From positions 1-37,158 of the forward strand of contig NZ_NQWI01000048.1 of the NCBI RefSeq assembly GCF_002532535.1: a DNA stretch of 37,158 bases, read 5' to 3'. Of this stretch, positions 7,932 through 14,057 are shown piece after piece. This DNA comes from Candidatus Viridilinea mediisalina (GTDB lineage Bacteria > Chloroflexota > Chloroflexia > Chloroflexales > Chloroflexaceae). Position numbers and translations under genes: made by a program. The notes beneath the pieces were generated by a model. It had not been told where the DNA came from. It did not search any database and was given only the letters and a program-made list of their open reading frames with translations. Each line of letters starts with the position of its first letter. Within the stretch, counting starts at the first letter, position 1.

Positions 7932-8450
7932 ATGACCAGTCCCCTATACCAGCCGCCAGTCAGCCTACCACGGCTCAACGCCCCGCCCGAAGCCCAAGTG
8001 CTGATCCGCAGGGCTCGGGTGGGCGATATCCCTCGTCTCTACGAGCTGATCAACTACTACGCTGCGCGGGGCGATATGCTGCCCAAGACGCTGGATCAGC
8101 TCTACAACAAAGTGCGCGCCTTCATCGTCGCGGAAGCGGCGGGCGAAGTGGTAGGCTGCGCCTCGCTGCATGTCACCTGGGCCGATCTGGGTGAGATTGT
8201 GAGCATCGCGGTGCATCCCGACTTCCAGGGGCGCGGACTAGGCCGTCTGATGGTTGAACCACTCTTGGAGGAGGCACGCGAACTGGGCATCACGACGGTC
8301 TTCGCGCTCACGCTGCAAGTGGGCTTCTTCAGCCGCCTCGGTTTCCGCGAAGTGCCCAAGCTCCATCTGCCCCACAAGATCTGGCAGGACTGCGCGACAT
8401 GCTTCAAGCAGGATCGCTGCGACGAGGTGGCGATGATTCGCCAGGTGTAA
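7932..8450 (+). CDS. argA: Short GNAT N-acetyltransferase, probable N-acetylglutamate synthase
   Basis: A 172-residue single-domain GNAT acetyltransferase. The acetyl-CoA loop is HPDFQGRGLGRLM (about residues 96-108), preceded by the beta-strand EIVSIAV. The C-terminal block LPHKIWQDCATCFKQDRCDE closely follows the pattern of short ArgA proteins and of the acetyltransferase tail in ArgH-ArgA fusions. It would acetylate glutamate and so prime the cycle kept going by ArgJ. The open frame extends upstream into the tandem array; ATG 7932 is chosen because the domain starts soon after. The position directly after argH supports the role. The substrate is inferred, not proven. Confidence 0.82.
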   Translation: MTSPLYQPPVSLPRLNAPPEAQVLIRRARVGDIPRLYELINYYAARGDMLPKTLDQLYNKVRAFIVAEAAGEVVGCASLHVTWADLGEIVSIAVHPDFQGRGLGRLMVEPLLEEARELGITTVFALTLQVGFFSRLGFREVPKLHLPHKIWQDCATCFKQDRCDEVAMIRQV

Positions 8451-8451
8451 T

Positions 8452-8688
8452 ACCAAATCCGATAGCCGATAGCCGGACATGGCGTCTCAATGCACTTGAA
8501 TGTCATTAGGCATGCGGCATGTTCAATGGTAATTGGTGTAATCTGAGTGATGAGTGGCAAGTGGCGAATGGCGAGTGGCGAGGTCACTCATCATACCAAT
8601 TGCCCTTGAACATGCCACATAGCCAAGAACGCTAAAGCCCATTGAGATGCCATGTTCGGCAATCTACAATCTACAATCTGAAATGGTA
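8452..8688. repeat. Two inverted copies of repeat family 3 (ATACCA ends, heptamer interior)
   Basis: Two roughly 90-100-bp copies lie head to head around a short spacer. The right copy runs from ATACCAATT (about 8594) to AAATGGTAT (about 8688). It contains the sequence around GATGCCATGTTCGGCAATC and a short tandem of 7-base units (CTACAAT). Other copies are at 10178-10290 and 24116-24195. The right copy supplies the stop codon and last residues of the O-antigen ligase-like gene. Confidence 0.7.
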
Positions 8689-10109
8689 TCACTCACCACC
8701 GGCTCATCCCGATCCAACAGGCGATGGACACTCACCAAGAGGCCCAGGAAGAGCCAACTGTAGACGGTATAGGGGTAGCCCCGAATGCCTTGATTGTAGG
8801 CAAAGGGCAACACCCAATCGCCCAGCATCATTGAGGCGAGCGCCCCAGCCCATCCGCCGGTCGCGATGATGGCAACAGTACGCAGAAAGCCCGGCGGAGC
8901 GCGATTGACCGTCTGTAAGCCGAACCAGAGGCTGGCCCCCATAAACCAGAACCATGTGAGCAAGCCCACAACGCCAAATTGGGCCACCACATCAAAAAAA
9001 TTATTGTGGGTCGAACGGGCATCCCAGGGAAAATAGGTCATGTTGTAGGGCGCATAGCCCGCAGGCCCCATCCCAAAGAGCCAGTGCTGGGCCACAATCC
9101 CCAGGTTGCGCTCCCAGATATCGAGGCGCTCCATCCCGCCCTCTTCCTTCTCCTCTTCAATCACCGTTTCAATGTAGCTACTGGCGGGGCCAATCGCAAG
9201 CAGCGCCAAGCACAAGACCATGATGAAGAAATATTTGCGTGAATACAAGAAAATAACCCCACCGATGCCTATAATACCTGGAACCCATCCAGAGAGCCAA
9301 CCAGAATTGAGGATGACGACAAGGTAGAGGTGCATCCCAATCAGCCCCAGGCAGAGCGCCCGCCAATGCCATGCCACCCCTGGTAGCGTGAGCATAATGC
9401 TAAAAAGGATCGCAACATACCAGAGCCCCCAGAGCCCTGCGTCGGTCAGGATGTCTTGTTCTATCTCCAAGAGTTGGGTCATGGTCATCAGCGTACCGCC
9501 AATGACAAAGGCGGCGAGATAGAACTTAATCTTCCACTCGCTATCAATGTAGTAGCCCACTAGGAAGGGTATGCACATCGAAACAAGCATACTCGCCAGC
9601 GAAGCGGTCTGGGTAATGGGAAAACTGCCCCCCATTGCGGCCATGTTCAGGATCGGATCGCGCCAGAGGATACCCCAAGGCAGCGAGATGCAGCAGATGG
9701 CCATAAAGACAAAAAGCGAGGCGTTGAAGGAGGTCTTGGGCACCTGCCAATCGCGGCGCACAAACATGGTCACGATCCAGATGCCCACCAAGCCCAAGGA
9801 GAGTACCAAGCTAATATGGAGCGGACTCTCGGTTCCGGTAGGAATCTCGGCAAAGCGCATAGCTAGGGCGGTAAGCGGAAAGATCAACACCAGAAACTCA
9901 AGGTAGCGCACGGCAAACATGGCCCCAATCAGCGCCACGGCGGGAAAGATCAGGGCCAGCATAGGGATCATGCTCCCCTCAGCCGCAAAGAAACCAAGCG
10001 CCAGACTAGCCAGCGCGGTTAGCACCATGATCCCGCCCACCAACAAGGGGCGCGGCAACCAGGGAATACGTAGCGGTTCTTGAAATTGTTTTTCTGGGGA
10101 ATGGATCAT
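8664..10109 (-). CDS. O-antigen ligase / polymerase family membrane protein
   Basis: A 481-residue integral membrane protein with about ten to twelve hydrophobic segments. The large periplasmic loop near residues 320-380 reads RLDIWERNLGIVAQHWLFGM, then GPAGYAPYN and STHNNFFDVVAQFG, the Wzy_C/WaaL pattern of enzymes that join or polymerise lipid-linked glycans outside the membrane. It probably acts in exopolysaccharide or surface glycan assembly, as do the glycosyltransferases at 24418-26752, although these are far away. The last eight or so codons are encoded by a repeat element, so the native C-terminus may have been different. There is no obvious ribosome binding site at ATG 10109. Confidence 0.85.
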   Translation of the reverse strand: MIHSPEKQFQEPLRIPWLPRPLLVGGIMVLTALASLALGFFAAEGSMIPMLALIFPAVALIGAMFAVRYLEFLVLIFPLTALAMRFAEIPTGTESPLHISLVLSLGLVGIWIVTMFVRRDWQVPKTSFNASLFVFMAICCISLPWGILWRDPILNMAAMGGSFPITQTASLASMLVSMCIPFLVGYYIDSEWKIKFYLAAFVIGGTLMTMTQLLEIEQDILTDAGLWGLWYVAILFSIMLTLPGVAWHWRALCLGLIGMHLYLVVILNSGWLSGWVPGIIGIGGVIFLYSRKYFFIMVLCLALLAIGPASSYIETVIEEEKEEGGMERLDIWERNLGIVAQHWLFGMGPAGYAPYNMTYFPWDARSTHNNFFDVVAQFGVVGLLTWFWFMGASLWFGLQTVNRAPPGFLRTVAIIATGGWAGALASMMLGDWVLPFAYNQGIRGYPYTVYSWLFLGLLVSVHRLLDRDEPVVSDTISDCRL

Positions 10110-10125
10110 TTCGTTCTAAAAATCT

Positions 10126-10170
10126 TTTTTCGTTCGTGTTGGCGGCAAAGCCGCCAACACGAACGAAAGA
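10126..10170. terminator. Palindrome with GTGTTGGCGGC core, copy 2, probable bidirectional terminator
   Basis: TTTCGTTCGTGTTGGCGGC (10128-10146) pairs perfectly with its complement at 10150-10168, loop AAA. T or A runs flank both sides (TTTTTT at 10173-10178), so a transcript from hspR would meet a strong hairpin before the ligase gene. Confidence 0.7.
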
Positions 10171-10177
10171 GGTTTTT

Positions 10178-10290
10178 TATACCAATTACCGTTGAGCATG
10201 CCGCATCATCAAGAACGCTAAAATCCATTGGGACGCCATGTTCGGCAATCGGCAATCGGCAATCGGCAATCTACAATCTGAAATGGTATT
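10178..10290 (+). repeat. Repeat family 3, copy next to hspR
   Basis: The element runs from ATACCAATTACC to GAAATGGTATT and holds four tandem GGCAATC heptamers, against one in the copy ending at 8688. Its right edge touches the TAA stop of hspR at 10289-10291. Confidence 0.7.
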
Positions 10291-10579
10291 AATGCTCTTG
10301 CAGTTGCCGTCGCAACTCATGCAACTCACGACGGGCCTCAAGGAGTTGGCGACGCAGTTGGATGATCACCTCAACACCTGCAAGATTAACGCCGAGATCA
10401 TCAACAAGGCGCTTAATCAAACGAATCTGCTCCACATCGGCATCACTAAAACGACGAATATTGCCCTTGCTACGGGCCGGATTGATCAGGCCACGGCGCT
10501 CATAGGTGCGGAGGCTCTGCTCGTGCAGACCGGCTAACTGCGCCGCTACCCGAATGGTGTAGGTGCGCTGCTCGTTCAT
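10289..10579 (-). CDS. hspR: MerR-family heat-shock repressor HspR
   Basis: A 96-residue MerR-type regulator. The winged helix-turn-helix is at residues 6-75, with LHEQSLRTYERRGLINPARSKGNIRRFS as recognition region and wing (given in full positions 18-45), followed by a coiled-coil dimer helix rich in Leu and Arg. HspR proteins repress dnaK/dnaJ-type operons at HAIR operators and are released on heat stress. The pairing with dnaJ, whose stop overlaps this start by four bases (ATGA at 10576-10579), and the HAIR-like operator upstream of dnaJ make the assignment strong. It probably represses its own operon. Confidence 0.93.
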   Translation of the reverse strand: MNEQRTYTIRVAAQLAGLHEQSLRTYERRGLINPARSKGNIRRFSDADVEQIRLIKRLVDDLGVNLAGVEVIIQLRRQLLEARRELHELRRQLQEH

Positions 10580-11442
10580 GCCACCTTGCTCTCCTTGATG
10601 CGACGCAATTCCTCAAAGAGTTCCCGTTCGCGCTCGCTCAGATTCGTGGGCAATTCGGCCTGTACCTTCACATACAGGTCGCCCTGTTTGTTACTTTGCA
10701 GGATCGGCATGCCCTGACCACCCAAGCGGAAGACGCGCCCACTCTGCGTCTGTTCGGGAATGGTGAGGTTGAGGGTACGCCCGGCGAGGGTTGGCACCGG
10801 CGCTTGGCCGCCAAGCAGCATGGTGTAGAGATTGACCGGCACCGTCAGGTGCAGATCGCTGCCTTTGCGTTCATAGCGCGGGTGGGGCAGCAGCGAAACA
10901 ACGAGGTAGAGGTCGCCCCGACTCCCACCATTGAAACCAGCGGCCCCCTCGCCGGGCACACGCACGCGCGTGCCGGTATCAACACCAGCCGGGATTTTCA
11001 CCGTGATGGTACGGGGGGAGCTATAGGGCACAGCCACCTGCAAGGTACGCTGCGTACCAGTAAACGCCTCTTCGAGGGTAATTTCAACTGGTTGATCAAC
11101 ATCTTGGCCACTGGCACGCGGATTGAAGCCACCAGAGCCAGCACGACGGCCCCCACCAAAGAGCGTCTCGAAGATATCGGCAAAATTTTCGCTATAATCA
11201 AAGCCGGGGCCAGCCTGCTCATAACGCTTCCAATCGCCACCAAAGCGATCATACTTTTCGCGCTTCTCTTTATCGGCCAGCACCTCATAAGCCTCATTGA
11301 TCGCCTTAAAGCGCGCCTCAGCGGTCTTATCGCCGGGGTTGATGTCGGGATGGTACTTGCGCGCCAACTTGCGATAGGCTTGCTTGATCTCCTGCTCACT
11401 CGCTCCACGCGCAACGCCTAATTCTTGGTAGTAGTCCTTCAT
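10576..11442 (-). CDS. dnaJ: DnaJ-type co-chaperone, CbpA-like (no zinc finger)
   Basis: A 288-residue J-protein. The J domain (residues 1-70) has the HPD motif in KYHPDINPGD. A Gly-rich linker follows (FGGGRRAGSGGF), then the two beta-barrel C-terminal substrate-binding domains. The CxxCxGxG zinc-finger repeats of full DnaJ are absent, so it is the CbpA/DnaJ type II form. It stimulates DnaK ATPase and delivers unfolded clients; no dnaK or grpE is present in this window. It is the first gene of the operon with hspR and sits behind a HAIR-type operator. Confidence 0.95.
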   Translation of the reverse strand: MKDYYQELGVARGASEQEIKQAYRKLARKYHPDINPGDKTAEARFKAINEAYEVLADKEKREKYDRFGGDWKRYEQAGPGFDYSENFADIFETLFGGGRRAGSGGFNPRASGQDVDQPVEITLEEAFTGTQRTLQVAVPYSSPRTITVKIPAGVDTGTRVRVPGEGAAGFNGGSRGDLYLVVSLLPHPRYERKGSDLHLTVPVNLYTMLLGGQAPVPTLAGRTLNLTIPEQTQSGRVFRLGGQGMPILQSNKQGDLYVKVQAELPTNLSERERELFEELRRIKESKVA

Positions 11443-11485
11443 GGCAACCCTAATTCTTGGCTCGTTTGGCTTGATTTCTAGCTTG

Positions 11486-11521
11486 ATTGTAAAACCTTGA
11501 TAGTGGGCTTGTCAAGGTTTT
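11486..11521 (-). promoter_or_regulatory. dnaJ-hspR promoter with HAIR-like HspR operator
   Basis: On the minus strand TTGACA (11510-11515 in plus coordinates) and TACAAT (11486-11491) are separated by 18 bases. A 10-bp inverted repeat AAAACCTTGA (11491-11500) / TCAAGGTTTT (11512-11521) overlaps this promoter. The core CTTGA, 11 bases, TCAAG has exactly the half-site spacing of the known HAIR consensus CTTGAGT-N7-ACTCAAG, so HspR bound here would block RNA polymerase. Confidence 0.8.
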
Positions 11522-11560
11522 GCTGTTAGAGGAATGTTATAGCTTGTGGGGCTGCGCCCC

Positions 11561-11621
11561 AAACTCTAGTGTTGTTCCGTGTTGGCGGCGAAGCCGCCAA
11601 CACGGAACAACACTAGAGTTT
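11561..11621. terminator. 29-bp perfect palindrome with GTGTTGGCGGC core, copy 3
   Basis: Left arm 11561-11589 and right arm 11593-11621 are perfectly complementary around loop GAA. The right side runs into TTTTTG, so on the plus strand it has the form of a strong terminator. The core is shared with copies 1, 2 and 4. The outer arm CTCTAGTGTTG is unique to this copy. Confidence 0.75.
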
Positions 11622-11623
11622 TT

Positions 11624-11783
11624 GTTAGCGCGAAAAAGCCTTGGGCTCGTAGGGATGCGTCGCGTTGGCTGAGCCTGCCGAAGCCAGCCTGTCGAAGCCA
11701 CCGCGACGTTGGCTTCGACAGGCTGGCTTCGGCAGGCTCAGCCACCGAGCCAACGTCACGGCCCAGAGCTTTTTCGCGCTAAC
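11624..11783. mobile_element. MITE-like element, family 1, copy B
   Basis: A 160-bp element bounded by GTTAGCGCGAAAAAGC and its exact inverse GCTTTTTCGCGCTAAC. Compared with copy A it is in the opposite orientation, and the TTCGACAGGCTCAGCC/GGCTTCGGCAGGCT interior is longer. As in copy A, the GTGTTGGCGGC palindrome and a GGGGC hairpin lie next to the same end, so the three modules seem to travel or assemble together. Confidence 0.7.
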
Positions 11784-11905
11784 GAGTTTTTTGGATGAGG
11801 CGAAGCCTCTATCCCCCCGCTGGCGGGCGGCGAAGCCGATCCCAATCGCCCACCTAGACGTATAATAGAATAGGTTTGTGTGCAACATTTTATGAGGAGA
11901 ACACT

Positions 11906-12130
11906 ATGCCACAATTACGCTGGAGTGAACTGACCCCCTCGGAGCGCCGGGCGCTACTCTTTGTCTTTAGTCTACAGGTGAGCCTGTTGGCGACGGCATT
12001 GGTTGATATTTTGCGCCGTGCGCCTGAGCAGGTGCATGGGCCGCGTTGGGCGTGGGCATTGGCATCATTAGTCAGCTTTGTAGGCCCGTTGAGTTACTTC
12101 GCTTTTGGGCGCAAGAACAATGTCGGTTGA
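11906..12130 (+). CDS. Small membrane protein with PLDc_N-type domain
   Basis: A 74-residue protein with two hydrophobic helices (ALLFVFSLQVSLLATALVDI and WALASLVSFVGPLSYFAFGR), the pattern of the phospholipase D-nuclease N-terminal (PLDc_N) small membrane proteins. GAGGAGA lies five bases before ATG 11906, and TATAAT at 11861-11866 may be the promoter -10. Its stop overlaps the start of the antiporter gene by 11 bases, indicating translational coupling. Such proteins often sit beside transporters, but no function is established. Confidence 0.75.
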   Translation: MPQLRWSELTPSERRALLFVFSLQVSLLATALVDILRRAPEQVHGPRWAWALASLVSFVGPLSYFAFGRKNNVG

Positions 12131-13613
12131 ACTGCTCTTGCTCATTACTGGCTTACTCTTGGGGGTAAGCATTGTAGCAACACGCACCTCAAGCCGCTTT
12201 GGGGTGCCTGCGTTGCTACTCTTTCTGACGATTGGAATGCTGGCTGGCTCAGAAGGGCCAGGGGGGCTTGAGTTTGGTGACTATCAGTTGGCCCAGACGG
12301 TAGGGGTTGTGGCGCTGATCTTCATCCTCTTCTCGGGTGGCCTTGATACGACATGGTCGGCAATCCGTCCGGTCTTTGCCCAGGGGATGCTCTTGGCCAA
12401 TGTGGGCGTGCTGCTGAGTGCTATGCTGCTCGGCGGCTTTGCTATCCTGCTCTTTGGCTTCGATTGGAAGACTGGGCTGCTGTTGGGTGCGATTGTCTCT
12501 TCCACCGATGCCGCAGCGGTCTTTTCGGTCATGCGTGAACGGGGGGTGAACCTCAAGCATAATCTGGAGCCGTTGATCGAACTGGAGTCGGGTTCCAATG
12601 ATCCGATTGCGGTCTTTCTGACCCTTGGCCTGGTGGGGCTGATTCTCACACCCGCATCGTCGCTGATTGACCTAGTGCCGAGCTTTATTCTGCAAATGAC
12701 CCTTGGGGCGGGCGGGGGTTGGCTCTGTGGCTTCTTGATGGTGATGGCGATCAACCGTATCCGCTTGCAGCAGGAGGGCTTATATGTTGTCTTTAGCCTT
12801 GCTCTGACGCTGCTCTGCTATGGGCTAGTGGCGCTACTGGGGGGCAATGGCTTCTTGGCTGTGTACCTCGCCGGAATCATTGTGGGCAACCGCAATATTG
12901 TCCATAAACGCACGATTCTCCGTTTTCATGATGGTGTGGCCTGGCTGATGCAGATCACGATGTTCTTAAGCCTGGGCCTCTTGGTCTTTCCCTCAGCCCT
13001 GATTCCAGTTGCACCACAAGGGCTCTTGGTGGCGCTCTTTCTGATCTTTATCGCCCGCCCAATCAGTGTGGCCGCCGTGCTGATCTGGTTTCGCCGCTCG
13101 CTACGCGAACTACTCATGGTTAGTTGGGCGGGCCTACGCGGCGCAGTACCGATTGTGCTGGCCACCTTCCCACTGATAGCCGGTGTGCCCGATGCGATCA
13201 TGATCTTCAATGTCATCTTCTTCGTAGTACTCGTTTCGGTGCTACTGCAAGGCATGTCAATCAACTGGGTGGCCAAATGGTTGGGGGTCAATGCCGAACG
13301 CGCCGAACCAAGCGAATCGCAGGTCTACATCCCCGATGTGAAGCTAAGTAGTCGCATGGTCGAAGCGATTATCCCTGCCGATTCACCCTTCGTGGATCGC
13401 TCACTGATCGATATTGGCCTACCGCGTGGCGTATTGGTTGTCCAAATTCAGCGGGGCGAAACGCCCATCCTGCCAAGCGGCGGCACCGTCCTCCGCGCCG
13501 ACGATCACCTATTGGTCTTGGCTACACCCGAAACCATTCCGATCCTCAAGCAGATCTATAGCAACGCCAAGGTGCGTTTGGTGAATGCGGGAGCGTTGAG
13601 GCAGGAGGTGTAA
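12120..13613 (+). CDS. K+/H+ (or Na+/H+) antiporter, CPA1 NhaP2/CvrA type
   Basis: A 497-residue cation/proton antiporter. Residues 1-380 hold about twelve membrane segments. GAIVSSTDAAAVFSVM and ELESGSNDPIAVFLTLGL carry the acidic residues of the ion-binding core. The cytoplasmic tail (about 400-490) resembles a TrkA-C regulatory domain, ending in LRADDHLLVLATPETI. Family members exchange K+ or Na+ for protons to balance pH and ion load; the ion cannot be fixed from sequence. ATG 12120 is chosen since it overlaps the upstream stop by only 11 bases and is followed at once by the first membrane helix. Confidence 0.92.
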   Translation: MSVELLLLITGLLLGVSIVATRTSSRFGVPALLLFLTIGMLAGSEGPGGLEFGDYQLAQTVGVVALIFILFSGGLDTTWSAIRPVFAQGMLLANVGVLLSAMLLGGFAILLFGFDWKTGLLLGAIVSSTDAAAVFSVMRERGVNLKHNLEPLIELESGSNDPIAVFLTLGLVGLILTPASSLIDLVPSFILQMTLGAGGGWLCGFLMVMAINRIRLQQEGLYVVFSLALTLLCYGLVALLGGNGFLAVYLAGIIVGNRNIVHKRTILRFHDGVAWLMQITMFLSLGLLVFPSALIPVAPQGLLVALFLIFIARPISVAAVLIWFRRSLRELLMVSWAGLRGAVPIVLATFPLIAGVPDAIMIFNVIFFVVLVSVLLQGMSINWVAKWLGVNAERAEPSESQVYIPDVKLSSRMVEAIIPADSPFVDRSLIDIGLPRGVLVVQIQRGETPILPSGGTVLRADDHLLVLATPETIPILKQIYSNAKVRLVNAGALRQEV

Positions 13614-13702
13614 TGTTGTACGGGCAAGGGCGTAGCAACGGCCCGGACGTTCGCGCCTGCGCGGTGCTTCGTCCTAGCGCCGCGCCGCCCACACATCCCA
13701 AC

Positions 13703-13732
13703 TTGACAGACCATCAACGCCTATGGTATTCT
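13703..13732 (+). promoter_or_regulatory. Upstream promoter of the ilv leader
   Basis: TTGACA at 13703-13708 and TATTCT at 13727-13732, 18 bases apart. Transcription would start about 37 bases before the leader peptide. Confidence 0.55.
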
Positions 13733-13755
13733 GAACGTGGTTAGTTCGTAATGTT

Positions 13756-13764
13756 TGGTATAAT
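13756..13764 (+). promoter_or_regulatory. Extended -10 promoter of the ilv leader
   Basis: TGGTATAAT is a perfect extended -10 element without a good -35. Its start point near 13771 would put the leader peptide ATG (13776) within a few bases of the 5' end, fitting leaderless translation, since no Shine-Dalgarno precedes that ATG. Confidence 0.6.
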
Positions 13765-13775
13765 GTATACAGCTT

Positions 13776-13853
13776 ATGGGCGCTCGTTTTGTGCATATCC
13801 TCCTTATCGGCGGCCTCGTACTCCTCCTTAGCCGGTGGAGCGATTCGCGTTAG
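13776..13853 (+). CDS. ilvB leader peptide rich in Leu, Ile and Val
   Basis: A 25-residue frame directly upstream of a terminator hairpin. The run VHILLIGGLVLLLS holds six Leu, two Ile and two Val in 14 residues. This is the composition of ilv/leu attenuator peptides, in which ribosomes stall when charged branched-chain tRNAs are low. The TAG stop at 13851-13853 abuts the strand used by the antiterminator. Function is inferred from composition and position. Confidence 0.8.
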   Translation: MGARFVHILLIGGLVLLLSRWSDSR

Positions 13854-13922
13854 GGAGGGTCAGACAAGACCCTGGCAGCCTGAGTAAGACTGAGCCTCCC
13901 GGACGCTGCCGGGGGGTTTTTT
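13853..13922 (+). promoter_or_regulatory. Transcription attenuator of the ilv operon
   Basis: Terminator: CCTCCCGG (13895-13902) pairs with CCGGGGGG (13909-13916), loop ACGCTG, then TTTTTT at 13917-13922. Antiterminator: 13853-13863 (GGGAGGGTCAG) pairs with 13890-13900 (CTGAGCCTCCC), ten pairs and one mismatch, which removes the terminator 5' arm. A ribosome that finishes the leader peptide covers 13853-13863 and permits the terminator; one stalled at the Leu codons (13815-13832) does not. A small GGGTC/GACCC hairpin (13857-13872) could serve as pause or protector. Confidence 0.82.
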
Positions 13923-13931
13923 GTGTGTGTT

Positions 13932-13970
13932 CTGATCGTGCTGCGCGGCATAGCCGCGCAGCACGATCAG
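13932..13970. repeat. 18-bp perfect hairpin downstream of the ilv attenuator
   Basis: CTGATCGTGCTGCGCGGC pairs with its complement around loop ATA. It is followed at 13990-14018 by a second hairpin (CTGCT, TTGGGG / CCCCAA, AGCAG). Neither has a T tract. They lie in the ilvB 5' leader and may be repeat-derived or protect the mRNA. Confidence 0.6.
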
Positions 13971-14057
13971 GGGATAGCTACCCTAAAATCTGCTGTTGGG
14001 GTACGCCCCCAATAGCAGCAATGATGCGATCCAAGCAATTAGTTAAGGAGCGACTCT

